DNA of 64,000 nt from Sodiomyces alkalinus F11 (lineage: Eukaryota; Ascomycota; Sordariomycetes; Glomerellales; Plectosphaerellaceae): contig NW_021167088.1 of assembly GCF_003711515.1 (NCBI RefSeq), positions 458,351 to 522,350 of the forward strand, given 5' to 3'. The notes below the pieces were generated by a model that did not search any database, was not told the DNA's origin, and worked only from the letters and a program-made list of their open reading frames with translations. The position numbers and the translations under genes are program-made. Shown here in pieces: positions 22,778 to 33,994 of the stretch. Every line of letters starts with the position of its first letter. Position 1 is the stretch's first letter.

Positions 22778-25187
22778 CTATTCGGTCTTACCAGAAGTGA
22801 CCTTCGCAGCCTGGATGGCGCTCATCTTGGTAATCCACGCAGGCGCCGGTTGTACCTTCCGCACGGTACGTAGCTCGTCCGAGGAGTAGCCCGGCACGCG
22901 GATGTTGTACGTGCGCTCAAGCACGAGTTGAATGTCGCGGATCTCCAGCACCTTAGAGCCCCGTTCCTTCGCAAGGCGACAGGCAGCATTAAGAACGTTG
23001 TCAACGAAGCTGTCCGCCATGGTAAGAACGCTCTGCGGTGCACGCCCTGGGTCAGCAGTGTTCTTGCCTTGGCACATGTTCTTCGTGGGCTTCTCCTTTT
23101 CTTGTCAGGGACGAAGCACAGCCACTTACCTCTTCGACTTCAGGACTTAGTAAATTGCCTTCCTGTCCCTCAGCTGTACCACCGCATACTTGACGAACGA
23201 GCTCGTCGAGCTTCTTCTTGCTCAGAACATGGTCGCCCTCCGCCTCATGTGAGTAGACCGGAATCTTCTGCATCGCGGCTTGGCCCATAACACCCCCTGC
23301 GATGCCGTTTCCGCCGGTGTAAGTGGGTCGACCAGCTCCCGCGCCGCCGGTTATGTTGACTGGCTGTGGAGGTTGGGTGGCTTTCTCGTGCAGCTGCTTG
23401 GGGATTGGAAGTTTGGGATGTAAGGGTTGTGGTTGCTGCGAAGGCTGAGCCGGGTGGAGGTGGGGATGGCCTTGTTGAGAGCTGTTGCTGCTGACAGCAC
23501 CGGAGCCCATAACTCCCTGGCCAATAGAACCGGATACGCCAGATGTACCAGGTGTGCCCATACCTGCCTGGCCTGGCAGGTTTGTAGAAGACTGTGGATT
23601 GACGCGTTGGTTTGCTCGGGAGACGGCAGCCGAGTGGGTGAGTGCTTGGCCACTGGCGCCCGGGATTCCGGTTTGCGGCGTCTGAATCCGGGTGGAACCT
23701 TGCTGCGCAGGCGTCGATGAAGGTGCTGCCGCGACGGGGGCCGCAGGGGTATTTGCTGCTTGGTGGGGTTGGGTGGAAGGGACGGCAGGTTGTGATAGTC
23801 CGGCAGCCGTTGGCTGTGTGGTCACGACTGATGCCTGCTGTCCCATTACCTGAGGTTGTGCTTGCGGTTGCTGCATCGGGGCGCCGTTTGCGCCCCGGGC
23901 TTGTATTGGCGGCCCTGCCTGCTGACCTTTTGCGGCCTCGGCATTGCCAGGCGCCTGCTGGTTCTGCACGTTCTGTACGTTCTGCACCCCAGGGCCCGGT
24001 GGGTGACTACCAGTTTGGGGTAAATTACCCTGGCCGGCGGTTGGGGCAGGCTGCAAACCAGGCCCAGCCGCCCCCGTGCTATTCTGCTGGGGAGGTCGAG
24101 CGGCTCCCGCCGCGTTTTGTGCACTGGCCTTAGTAATTTCCTGGGCTTTTCTGAAGCTGTGGACGAACTGCTGGGCATCGTGATACAGCTTCTGATTGTG
24201 ATCTCTTCTGATCTGAAGCTGCTTCATCTCCTCGGGACTTGGTGGGTTTCCTTTCTCTTGACGATCTTTGATGGCGCTATTGATCTTTCGGATTTGAGTC
24301 CCGGCATGCTCCATCTGCATCAGCGAGCGGACGTAGCGGTGCCGCATTTCGTTGGTCCACTTTGAGGCAGCCTCTTGGCCCTTCTCGGCGATCTGAACCG
24401 GGGGATTGAAGGTCATGGATCGTACATGGTTCAGAATATGCTCAGGAATGGAGTTTGTCGGCTGCTGAGAGGGCTGAGGGGCCGGTTGCTGTGGCATGGT
24501 TGGATTTGCGGATGCGAGACCTGGAGCCGACGGCGGCTCGCTCGCGGTGCCGGGAGGACCAGCAGGCTTCGACGACGAATTGCCCCCTGCCATTTCCGTC
24601 TTAACTGCGGGTTCTTGAGGGCCAGAGGCGGTGTCAGAAGCAGCGGGCTGTGCGGGGACCACGTTGGTCTGTGGCTGGGAGGGAGGTTGGTTCTGTTGCA
24701 CACTTTGCTGGGCCTGTGGATTTTGCTGAGGTTGTTGGTTTTGCTGAGGCTGTTGATTTGGCTGAGGCTGTTGATTTGGCTGAGGCGGTTGATTTTGCTG
24801 AGCCTGTTGACTTTGTTGCTGTTGACTTTGTTGCTGTGGATTTTGCTGCTGTTGAAGTTGTTGCTGTTGGAGCTGCTGCTGCTGCTGCTGCTGCTGCAAC
24901 CGACGCGCCTGCAGCTTCCCCATAAGCATCTTGGTGAAGTCTTGAATCTTCTTTTTCGCGTCTTGATGCTGCGCCGAATCCTCGGGGTTGCCTTCCATGG
25001 TAGTCCACAGCGCCCTAAGGCCACGCTCGTATTTGTTCTTTTCGTCCTCATTGAGGATAGGAAGGTTTCGCATCATCTCCGGTCGGTACATTGATCGCTG
25101 AGTAGCCGCAGCTGGATGGCCTACGGAACCTTGTTGGGCAGCCATCGCGTTCGGCTGCCCCTGCACAGGCTGGCCCTGCGGGTTCAT
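22778..25187 (-). CDS. TAF12: TFIID/SAGA subunit TAF12
   Basis: Histone-fold transcription factor shared by TFIID and SAGA; pairs with TAF4 or ADA1. Two exons, 25187-23130 and 23032-22778, give 770 residues. Most of exon 1 is low-complexity: a Gln-rich tract at about 95-165 (interrupted polyQ, then QPNQQP repeats) and long Pro/Gln/Ala-rich spacers. Near residues 300-400 is an ordered helical block ([35 protein letters not shown]). The C-terminal histone fold straddles the intron: [16 protein letters not shown], then [38 protein letters not shown], and the TAF12-typical tail [15 protein letters not shown]. The start is ATG at MNPQGQPVQ, the first ATG of the Gln-rich chain rather than the upstream frame extension. 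It is divergent from RPN3. Confidence 0.93.
24866..24897 (-). repeat. CAG repeat encoding polyglutamine in TAF12
   Basis: Uninterrupted CTG units on the plus strand (CAG on the coding strand) give the longest Gln run of TAF12; the flanks are degenerate CAA/CAG. Confidence 0.9.
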
Positions 25188-26179
25188 CGTGCTCGCGAAG
25201 TATATTTCACGATGTTCAGATCCTGAGGGCAGCCACTCTGATGTTCTATGGCACGTCGGACTTGCTTTGGGGAATGTTGAGAATCCGTAAGTGGTGATGG
25301 TTGATTGCCGTTCAGGAAGAACAGGATCAAAGTGAAACGTCGCGCTCCTCGCCATACAGTATTGACCACATACAGTGTACCAACTTCGTTCGCACTAAGA
25401 TCCTCAGTAATTAGGTAATATGGTCTTACCGACCTGAGGTAGAGCTGTAGGAATAGGGTACTTTGGTACACCCAGAATACACGACGCATCGCCAATCGGT
25501 TAAAGTTCGCAAGGCTCTTATAAGTATTTTGTAATAAAAAGATCGAAGTTCAATCCACCAAGAAGGCGTTGATTAAATAAGCAGAAATGACTTTCGCAGG
25601 CAACATCGACAACGTCACCATACACTGGGCGCCTGCCTAAGCTACGAAGTACACGTGTACCGGGGTCCTATCGCTCGCCTCCCTGCAAGCGTTGAACCGG
25701 ACTCAGCAATTTCCTGAATTAGTGCATATAAAGTACTCGGTACTTCCTCCACGCGCAAAACGCCCATACAAACTCATGTAGCTTAGGATTAACATTGGTC
25801 CTTGCTGCGCTGGCCAGTGCATGAGATCTTTGAAGCTGCTCCCGTCCCGGTCACGCTCCGTCGCTCCATCGAACCTTCTTGCATCACAAGACAAAGCAAC
25901 GACGGCCACCACCATCACTCATCGGCGACAGTGGCCTATCCACCGATTACCATCTTGTTTTCCGCTTACCTGCCTTCTGCATCAGCATCATACTCATTCC
26001 TTTTTGGAGCTGATCTTTCTTTTTTTCCAACAGCCAGGCGCAATCTGTTCCTGTTGTTCTCCGCTGCTCGCGCTTGCCTCTTCCCCTAGACGAATTTCCT
26101 CGTGCCCCAATCAAAACCGGCACCTTATCTATACAACAGTCGCACCTTTTCTCGTCCCTGCTCTCCCTTCTCCGTCGTC
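25188..26179. promoter_or_regulatory. divergent promoter region TAF12 / RPN3
   Basis: About 1 kb between the two divergently transcribed genes. A C/T-rich stretch at about 25960-26160 directly precedes RPN3. I did not find a yeast-type proteasome control element in it. Confidence 0.45.
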
Positions 26180-28091
26180 ATGCCGGGAAAGACTCCCAGT
26201 AGCAACGGGAATGAGCCGCTCGAAAACGGTGTCAGGAACGGACAAGACGTCGAAATGAAGGACGGGAAGTCCAAGGGCAAGAAGGGTGTCAAGGACAGCG
26301 AAGAAGAGATGACTGTTGTTGTACCGCCCACGAAAGGCTCGAAACAGTCGTCTGGCGGTCCAACGCCCGATACCGATGAAGATACCACCATGGATGAAGA
26401 TAAGGTCAATGACGAGGCCGTTAAGGTCGACCCAGTTGCCCAGACTGTAGCTGGTGGGTGGTTGAAACATTCACACTTTACCTCTCTGCCTGGAGGTTCA
26501 TGTCAGGTCCGGATGCTAACACTGTTGACTGGTTCTAGAAATAAAGGGCAACTTCGCCTTGCTGGACCGAGCCGTTGCCTTATTTGATGCCCGATTTTCT
26601 CTCCGAGCACTGCGGTCCATTTCGCTGTTCCGCAAGCGCCTCGACCCGGATATCATTGCCCAAGCCATCGTGGATACTTTCCCTGCGATGGTCACATCCG
26701 GACTTGCTGCCAAGCAGCTTCTTATTGCCATCGGCCGCGAAAACATGCCATTGGGTCGTTCTGGCAGCTCTGAGATGGAAGTCGACAATGAGTCGTCTGC
26801 GAAGACACCCAAGAACGGCGCCACGAAGGAGGTCAAGGAAATCATTCCCGAGATTGACATCTTCCTCGGCATTCTCATACAAGTGTATCTGTTCGACTCG
26901 AAGCAGTTCCAGCGCGGTGCCGAGTTCTCGAAGTACCTTGCCGACCGTGTTCAATCTCTCAACCGCCGGACATTAGATTCCCTCTCGGCCAAGGTGTATT
27001 TCTATTACTCGCTCTTCTGCGAGCAGCTCGCGCCCCAGCCTCCGTCTCCTCAGTCGCCCGTCGTTTCGATCCGTCCAACTCTCCTGGCAGCTCTGCGTAC
27101 CGCCGTACTTCGGAAGGACATTGATACACAGGCTTCTGTCATCGTTCTCTTGTTGCGCAACTATTTGTCGACCTCCCACATCACCCAGGCTGATCTTCTA
27201 GTTTCTCACACCCAGTTTCCCGAGAATGCGGTTAACAACCAGGTTGCCCGTTTCTTGTACTACCTGGGACGAATTCGCGCCATCCAGCTGCGCTACACGG
27301 AGGCACACGAGCACTTGACGGCTGCCACGAGGAAAGCCCCATCAAGCGCCTGCGCTGCGGGTTTCTCGGCCACCACCACCAAACTGCTGCTCGTTGTCGA
27401 GCTGTTGATGGGTGACATTCCAGAGCGATCCACTTTCCGGCAACCGACTCTCGAGCTGGCTCTCCAGCCTTACTTTCTGCTTGTCCAGGCTGTGCGTATC
27501 GGTAACCTGGGTGATTTCGAGACGATCATTGCTGATCATGCCGATACCTTCCGGCGCGATGGCACGTACACTCTTATCCTGCGCCTGCGGCAAAACGTGA
27601 TCAAGACCGGCATCCGCATGATGTCACTGTCTTACTCTCGTATCTCGCTTCGCGATATCTGCATTCGTCTGCGCCTCGGTAGTGAAGAATCAGCAGAGTA
27701 CATCGTGGCCAAGGCTATTCGCGATGGTGTCATCGAAGCCACTCTCGACCGAGAGAGGGGCTTTATGAAGAGCAAAGAGGTCGGGGATGTATATGCGACA
27801 CGGGAGCCTGGCGAGGCCTTCCACGAGAGAATCCGTGCCTGTCTGGCCCTACACGATGAGAGTGTCAAGGTATGCTTCTTGGACCCCTTGCCTTAACAAC
27901 AACTCCTCAATGAGGGCAACGAGCTGACGAATTCTTCTCCCCTTTAGGCCATGCGCTTTCCTATGAACCAACATCGCCTCGAACTTAAGAACGCTCAGGA
28001 GGCCCGGGAGAGGGAGAGAGAGATGGCCAAGGAGATTCAAGAGGGAGACCTTGACGAAGATGACCTAGGCGGCGACTTTGACGGGATGTAG
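26180..28091 (+). CDS. RPN3: 26S proteasome regulatory subunit RPN3 (PSMD3)
   Basis: Lid subunit of the 19S regulatory particle, required for lid assembly and substrate processing. Three exons, 26180-26453, 26539-27869 and 27948-28091, give 582 residues. A charged, disordered N-terminus of about 90 residues precedes the conserved block EIKGNFALLDRAVALFDARF and LFRKRLDPDII. TPR-like helices follow (SLSAKVYFYYSLFCEQL, VARFLYYLGRIRAIQLRYTE). The PCI domain lies at about 370-480 (LEDF-like region, then LSYSRISLRDICIRLRL and ESAEYIVAKAIRDGVIEATL). The last exon encodes the conserved MRFPMNQHRLELKNAQEARE and an acidic tail ending GGDFDGM. The start is the ATG after the C/T-rich 5' UTR; a longer overlapping frame upstream is out of phase with it. 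Confidence 0.95.
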
Positions 28092-28788
28092 ATGGGGTTC
28101 CCTTTTTTCGTTGTGTTATCAAACTATTCGCCCAGTCCGCCCAGGATAAGTAGGCCCGCGGGTCTACTTGTGACAACGCATGGGTTTGTTTCTCTCGTAA
28201 TATATCCGTCGGCCGAGGGGAAGGGGGAGGAGCTTGGGTTCTCGCTTTTTTTGTTCTTTTTCTTTTTTCCCCCTCGGATAATAGACCGCTTGAGGTGTGA
28301 ACAAGCCTGTGTAAGGGTCGTTCCTCTGTTATGCTGATGGCGGAGACGGAGGGACACCTCAAGTGGTTTAAAGGGTACGGAGGATCGAGAGAATGGGAGA
28401 TGCTTTCTTACAAGCACCTGTAGCATGTAACATGAGCTGCATGGATGCGCTCGATTGTACTAGATAAGGCAATTACTCGGCATGCATATTGGCAATCGAT
28501 ATCTTCATTACACCGTCTTATCCTTTCTGGTTGTTGGGTTGGTTGATTTGAGCTGAGAAATGAAGAGTGAAGGTCCGATTCCAAAGCAATTCAGTGCCGC
28601 ATCCGGGATGGGTGTATAGAGTAGGTACTCAACCTATTTTTCATTATCGGATCCGTGACTCGAGCCCAGATTGCCTCTGGGACCTTGTGAAACACTGGTG
28701 GGTAAAAAGGGAGGAAGCAAGACATCAAAGGAAGCTATCCAGAACGGTTAATTAACTCTACTTTTCATTTATTTGTCCCCCACGCGAT
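28092..28788. other. convergent 3' region
   Basis: 3' flanks of RPN3 and GPI1. A T-rich tract near 28235-28275 is the only notable element. Confidence 0.5.
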
Positions 28789-31199
28789 CTAGTGACGAGA
28801 CCTCGTCCGTCCCCCGCTTCCAAGACCCGTTGGATATCGCCGCCCGTTCAGGATGATGGGGATCTGCTTCCAAGTAGGCGTGGGCGACGGCACCGTCACA
28901 GCCCTCCACATCTCTCGGATGCTAGCCCGCGTAGCTGGAAGCATGCTATACTGCAGGCTGTACAGCTTCTTACGGTTAATGGGCGGGACAAATTTGCCTG
29001 TCAAGAGACAGAGAAGCACGCCGGGCGAGAGGTAGTGCTTGCGGATACGGCTTCCCATCCGGAAATATTGATGGAACATGGCTCGGAAAGTGAGGGGAAT
29101 GGACTATAGGCGATTAGATGCTGACAACGACGGAGGAAACACGCCCCAGGGAGAACGCAAAAACGAGGGTGGGGCAAAAGAAGTAATTACCTTGAGGTAG
29201 ATGACGGATGTTGGCGGGTCGTTAGGGGCATTAGAATTAAGCTTATAATGATGGGTATCTCTGAGTTCAAATCGGATTCCGCCTTCGGTCGTCAGTTCCG
29301 GCGTAACATACCAGCGAGTAACAGTGTGCAAACATACCCGGAAGCCGTCGGGGGTCCTTGACCCGGAGCATGAGAGCAAACAGGGGAAAGTGGTTCAGAC
29401 AGGAAAGCAGAGTATCAAAAACAGCCTTGAGACTGATGATGACCATTCGGGCAATGGCGAAATTGAGGTAAAAGACCACGACAGTCGGAAGGAGGAAGAA
29501 GAGGAGCGTAAAGAGGATGGTGCCGACGAGTAACTGATCAAGGTCGTAGTCGCACGAGTCGATACGGTTACGTAACACGTTGTGCTTCTTGCCGCGGAAG
29601 AGGTGGAAGAGAGAGATGAGGATCGTCAGCTGCCAGTGATAGATCCGGGCAGACGCAAGGTAGAACGAGTGGATGTGGACGGTCAAGACGGACAGCAGGT
29701 CAGAAAACATGGCAATGGGCATGCTTGCTCCTGCGAGGCTGGAGAATCCGATGAACCAGACAATGTGCGGCAAGGCTGGCTGTAAGGTCTCGATGCAGCC
29801 TAGAAGAGTAAGAGGTCAGCGTTCCGAGCTATGCCAGACACTCGAGGAGATGTATGTGGAGAACTCACTCGACCAGTATTCGATGACCCAGAGGAAAAGG
29901 TCACCCAGAAACAACGCCAGCTCGCTGTTCAACTTCAAGCCTGCTGGCCAGCCCATCAGCCATGATATGCTCCGCTGCAGGGCCTTGACGGCGTAAGTTC
30001 TCAAGAGATGGCCCATCGTATTGGCAACCCAGTCCGCGTTGTCGATGATGTAGGAGCCGAGAGCGATGCCGATGATGACATCGTTGGCCACCAGCCAAAG
30101 GCTATTATAGAACCGAATGTACTCCGGATGGCTCGTCGTAATGCTTCCCCAGTTGTTCTTCCGCTGGCGCAGGGTCATGTACTGGAGCGGCCAATAGCAG
30201 AACTGTTGTAGTCTGATCTCGATCTGCTGTGCTGTCGCTGAGATATCTTTCAGCGCAGCATACCGCGGCCGTGCTCGCCACTCGAGCACCTGGAGTAGTA
30301 TCTCTGCAAGAATTCTATGGGTCATCAGGAGATAGATGAAGCCCCATTGTATGATGGGAAAGACGTAGAGCAGGATCATGTCCCAGATATAATCCCGCAT
30401 GGTCGCGGCGTGCTCGACGACACGTTCCGAAACGCTCAATGTCCTCTTAGGCCGCGTTCCGATCAACGAGACGTTCTTCTGCAGCAACTGCTCCACTTCC
30501 CAAGCCCAATTGACCTGGTTGACGATCTTGGGCAGAGCCTTCTCCTTGGCGGAAGGGGAGCGCTGGATGATGCTATGCAACTTGATCTTCTCGACCAGCT
30601 TCCTTTTTTGTGCCTTTTTCTCATCCTCCTGCCGTTCATATTCAAGCTCTGTTTCGGTCTCCGGGGCGCCGTGCGTGCTGTCGTGGTTGTCCAAGGCCAG
30701 CGCGATGGGGTTCAAGGATATGTACTGCATCCGCTTCGGCAATGGTCTGTCGTAGAGTATGATTTGAATGCTGGTGGCCTGCGCACACGTAACGCGGGGG
30801 ACCTTTACGGGGCCGGCGGTCGTAGCAAGGAAGAGGTATGGGTCCAGAACCACGGCGTCGCCGGCGTTGGTGAGACCGAGTACGTGCGTTGACGAGTGTC
30901 CGCATCGCTCATACACGGTATTGACTGGGTACGGTGAGTTCTTGAAGAGGGTGCCGACTTTCAAGGCGAACTCGACGTGGCCGGCCTAGGCGATCGTCAG
31001 TTGGATGGACAAGTCGCGAGCCGATAAGCAAGGGGGGGTGGAGGGGGCGCAGAACACAACGAACATCGACATGGTCAAGGATAGCCACAACGAAGACATC
31101 CAACAGCGAGTTCCTCCATCCCACCACGACACCGGGTGACTCGGACCGTTGGATGTCTGTGGGCCAGAAAATCCTCATTAAGCCATTGCTCTCTGGCAT
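28789..31199 (-). CDS. GPI1: GPI-GlcNAc transferase subunit GPI1 (PIG-Q)
   Basis: ER-membrane subunit of the complex that transfers GlcNAc to phosphatidylinositol, the first step of GPI-anchor synthesis. Five exons: 31199-31065, 30985-29869, 29799-29338, 29282-29191 and 29103-28789, giving 706 residues. The N-terminus has the fungal GPI1 block MRIFWPTDIQ ... GVVVGWRNSLLDVFVVAIL. The central and C-terminal membrane part includes YIWDMILLYVFPIIQWGFIY, FYNSLWLVANDVIIGIALG, HIHSFYLASARIYHWQLTIL, LFRGKKHNVLRNRIDSCDYD and DQLLVGTILFTLLFFLLPT, which are typical of the Gpi1 domain. The last exon has FRMGSRIRKHYLSPGVLLCL and a short basic tail. Intron 3 is only 55 nt. Two in-frame starts exist, 31199 and 31177; the second begins directly at MRIFWP and is a good alternative. 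Confidence 0.92.
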
Positions 31200-31766
31200 G
31201 ACCGCAAGCTGCGTCGAGGTGCAGCACGGTTAGAAAGAGCCCCGCCGCCGCAGTTGTTCTCGAGCCGAAACGCCGGGACCGAGTTTAGGGTGCTGCGCAA
31301 AGTGCCATCGTCAGCCAAGATACTGTCAAGTTCCACGTGCCCAGAGGAATCGCATGAAAGAGGAGGGGCCACCGTTGGTCGAGGTCGGAAAGGCATTGAC
31401 GGGTCGGAGGACGGGATAAAAACGGCAGGGGAACTGTGGGAGGGTAAAAGTCGTACCAAGCGTGCCTCCCTTTCTGCCAAGCGTTCCACGGGAATGACGA
31501 CGAGGCAGAAGACGAAGGTGAGGACAGCAAAACCTTTCGCGGCGCGAGTCTAGAACCAATTACCCAAGGTTTGTCAGGAAACACGACATGCCACGAAGGG
31601 CAGCAGACCGAGGAGGACTAAAGGGGCTTGAAGGGTGTATGCTCACAACGACTCCGTGATCCCAGGCAAAGATGGCAAGTTCATAGAGGCGAGTAACGAG
31701 GTCCCATCGAGCGGTGGTGTAGCCGGCAACGAAGATGGCAAGGCTGAGGATAGAGAGGGGGTGCAT
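31178..31766 (-). CDS. possible small two-helix membrane protein upstream of GPI1
   Basis: Not a recognised named family. Reading from the ATG at 31766, exon 1 (31766-31647) ends at a GTGAGC donor after FAWDHGVV, and exon 2 resumes after a TCTAG acceptor at 31549 with TRAAKGFAVLTFVF. The joined N-terminal 75 residues look like a real small membrane protein: a hydrophobic helix (LSILSLAIFVAGYTTARWD), an amphipathic linker (LVTRLYELAIFAWDHG), a second hydrophobic helix (FAVLTFVFCLVVIPVE) and a charged end (RLAEREARL). Past that point the frame continues to a stop at 31178, inside GPI1 exon 1, but this tail is Pro/Ser-rich and may be spurious; the true end, or another intron, is unclear. Spliced reading gives at most 163 residues. 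Confidence 0.42.
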
Positions 31767-32258
31767 AGAATGGCTACTGTTCTGGGCACCGCATGCCGAG
31801 CTTGGGAAAGAGAATGCCAAGGCAGGGAAAGCGAGAGCGAGACCCAGGTGAAAGGGAGAGAATGCCGAGAAGTGTGGGGGAAGCGAAAGCGCGTGGGCGT
31901 AGGTAGATCGGGAGGCGCAAAAGCTTGCGGCGTCGGAGGGGTGAGGCACGAGGGACGAGACTTTCGAAGCTCAGGTCAAGCTTGAAGATAGTTATTTGTC
32001 CGTAATTTCGAGCTCTCCGACGTTGCGGGTGCTTCGCGGTAAGAGAGAAAGAAGCCTAGGCGAACACTCGGCCGTTATCCGTATTTAGTGGAGGGCTAGG
32101 CTGGACTGGGCTCTTGCTTGTCTGCGAATACGGATACAGGTCGGCACCAGGGGTGGGTGGAATTCGATAAACGGGATTTTGGGACTGTAAATTTGAGGAT
32201 CGCAAGTCAAAAGCTCCACGGTACGGTGCGAAAGATGGTGCTCGTCGTCCGGCGTAAA

Positions 32259-32303
<45 letters not shown>

Positions 32304-32831
32304 ATGGGAACGGGATCGGGAAAGTGATGGGGTAGACTTGGCATGTCCGTGTCCGCAATTGGCTGGACTTGGTTGGACGTGAAGCCGTCTTGTCTTCCCT
32401 TGCCTGAGGTGTCTTGGAGGGACGTACCTACGTGTCTCATGTACACATGTACACACGGGGATCCACTCTCTTATTTTTTCCCCCTTCTTGGACGGATCGG
32501 GAAACTCACCAGCCACAGCCACAGCTACAGCCACAGCGTCACTAGGTACCTTACGTCTGTCCATTTTTGCCCTCGATGTTCAATCAGTCTCCAAACAGCG
32601 ATGAACTTTGGAATATGGAGAGATGGTGCCAGTTGTGTACCTAAATGTGAATAAGCAATTAAAGTTGAGATGCGTCTAAAATCGAAATATATTTCACATG
32701 TAAGCACATAAAACGCTCTCCGTGGCTCCAACTTGTACCCATTTCCTCACCCTCCCAAATCAGTTCCTTGAACACCAAGTATCCCAGTGAATAATTGCAG
32801 TCCTGCCGGGGGTATGAAAGGCTCATTGTAT
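31767..32831. other. intergenic region with poly-G tract
   Basis: No supported gene. It contains a 43-base G run and a short CAGCCA-type repeat near 32508-32537. It separates the 5' side of the GPI1 locus from the 3' end of MDM35. Confidence 0.45.
32259..32301. repeat. homopolymer of 43 G
   Basis: Uninterrupted run of G. Open frames of polyGly or polyPro drawn across it are artefacts of the homopolymer. Confidence 0.95.
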
Positions 32832-33344
32832 TCCTGCGGTTTCCTATCAGATTCGAGTGGTCGTTTAAAGAGGATACAGGCCATCAGTGGCCATCAAACT
32901 CACATTTTCGTTTCATGTGTATGGCGTCGTTCTCCTTCTGGTCTTCCCGTGCCTCGTCGACCAGCTTGTCGATTCCTCTTTCCCTTATGGCCGTCTGCTT
33001 CCCTGTGAGCCGTGTATCTGTCCAAATAACCATAGAAATGCGACATACCGTTAAGCAACTTTGGTAGTTCTTAAACAAGTCGGCGCACTCATTGTTGTCA
33101 CTGCCGACACCCCGGAGGTATTCTGTATCGTTAGTGAGCCTCTAAGGAAAGCCTTGCCGAACAGGAGGCGCAGGTCAACATACTTTCGCTGTACCACTTT
33201 AGAAAGCATGTGTCGTAGCGCCTAGAAAAGAAAAAATAGTAACTGATGAGCCCTCTTCACCTCGTCACTATGATTGTTGGGTGGCATCGAACGTCGAACG
33301 TACTCTTTCACCTCGTTGCATTCAGGTGCAAGAGAGGCTGACAT
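32832..33344 (-). CDS. MDM35: MDM35-like twin CX9C protein (TRIAP1 family)
   Basis: Small intermembrane-space protein that, in the known family, partners with Ups1/PRELI proteins to shuttle phospholipids between mitochondrial membranes. The gene is reassembled from tiny exons: 33344-33304, 33221-33184, 33122-33049, 32994-32904, and optionally two bases at 32833-32832. Joined, it starts MSASLAPECNEVKERYDTCF and continues LKWYSEKYLRGVGSDNNE, CADLFKNYQSCL, then IRERGIDKLVDEAREDQKEN. C9-x9-C19 and C39-x9-C49 form the exact twin CX9C pattern for Mia40-dependent import; no presequence is expected or seen. If the last GTGAGT donor is used, the junction creates TGA directly after KRK (81 residues). 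If not, reading continues CEFDGH to a stop at 32884. It is divergent from RRP6 across about 650 bases. Confidence 0.88.
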
Positions 33345-33994
33345 CTTGGCTGAACTCAAGCTGCTGCTCGGAGACAGCAAATTGGATGGGGGAAACAGAG
33401 AAGCACGGGAGAGATGGATATATGATGAAAGAAGATGAGGCTGTCTACTTTCAAGAAGAGTAAAGTGACATGGACGGTCAGGTCAGTCTGTCAAGTTGAG
33501 GTAAAGGTAAGGTAAGGTACTTGGTAAGAGACATTCAGTGACCTTCAGTGCCAGCTCAGAAAATGATTCGTCAAGAATTTGCCAAGACTCCCGGTGTAAG
33601 CTCCCAACTCGACTTGCTAATTCCAGTATCGCCGCTTTTAGCAACTACCTACCTTACTGAAATCAGAAGCCCTGATAAACCAGCGACAAATAACAATACC
33701 TTCATATTTACGGGAAATCATTCTGCTGGATTACTCGTACTGAAACCATCATCCTACTACCTCTTGTTGTCTCAACTTCGTAACTTGTAACCGAGGGAGG
33801 TACGAGGACGAGTGGCCCAATGTGCTGTACACTATCGATAAAACGGGAACCCTTCTTATCTTATCTCCGCTTCTTTCAGACAGGCATTGCAGGAAATTTG
33901 GGCGACGACCAGCGTCCTCCAAACAACGCTCGAGTCGGGACCTAAACACTACCTACCGTCCCATCGTCAATCTAGCTACAGGCCGACTGTCGCC
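33345..33994. promoter_or_regulatory. divergent promoter region MDM35 / RRP6
   Basis: About 650 bases between two divergent starts. GGTAAGGTA-type short repeats occur near 33498-33520. No gene is visible. Confidence 0.45.

Noticed and set aside
25188..25355. 56-residue upstream extension of TAF12
   Set aside because: Not Gln-rich, no conservation, and MNPQGQPVQ is a natural start.
32085..32564. Frames encoding polyproline or polyglycine
   Set aside because: They are translations of the 43-G homopolymer and flanking non-coding DNA.
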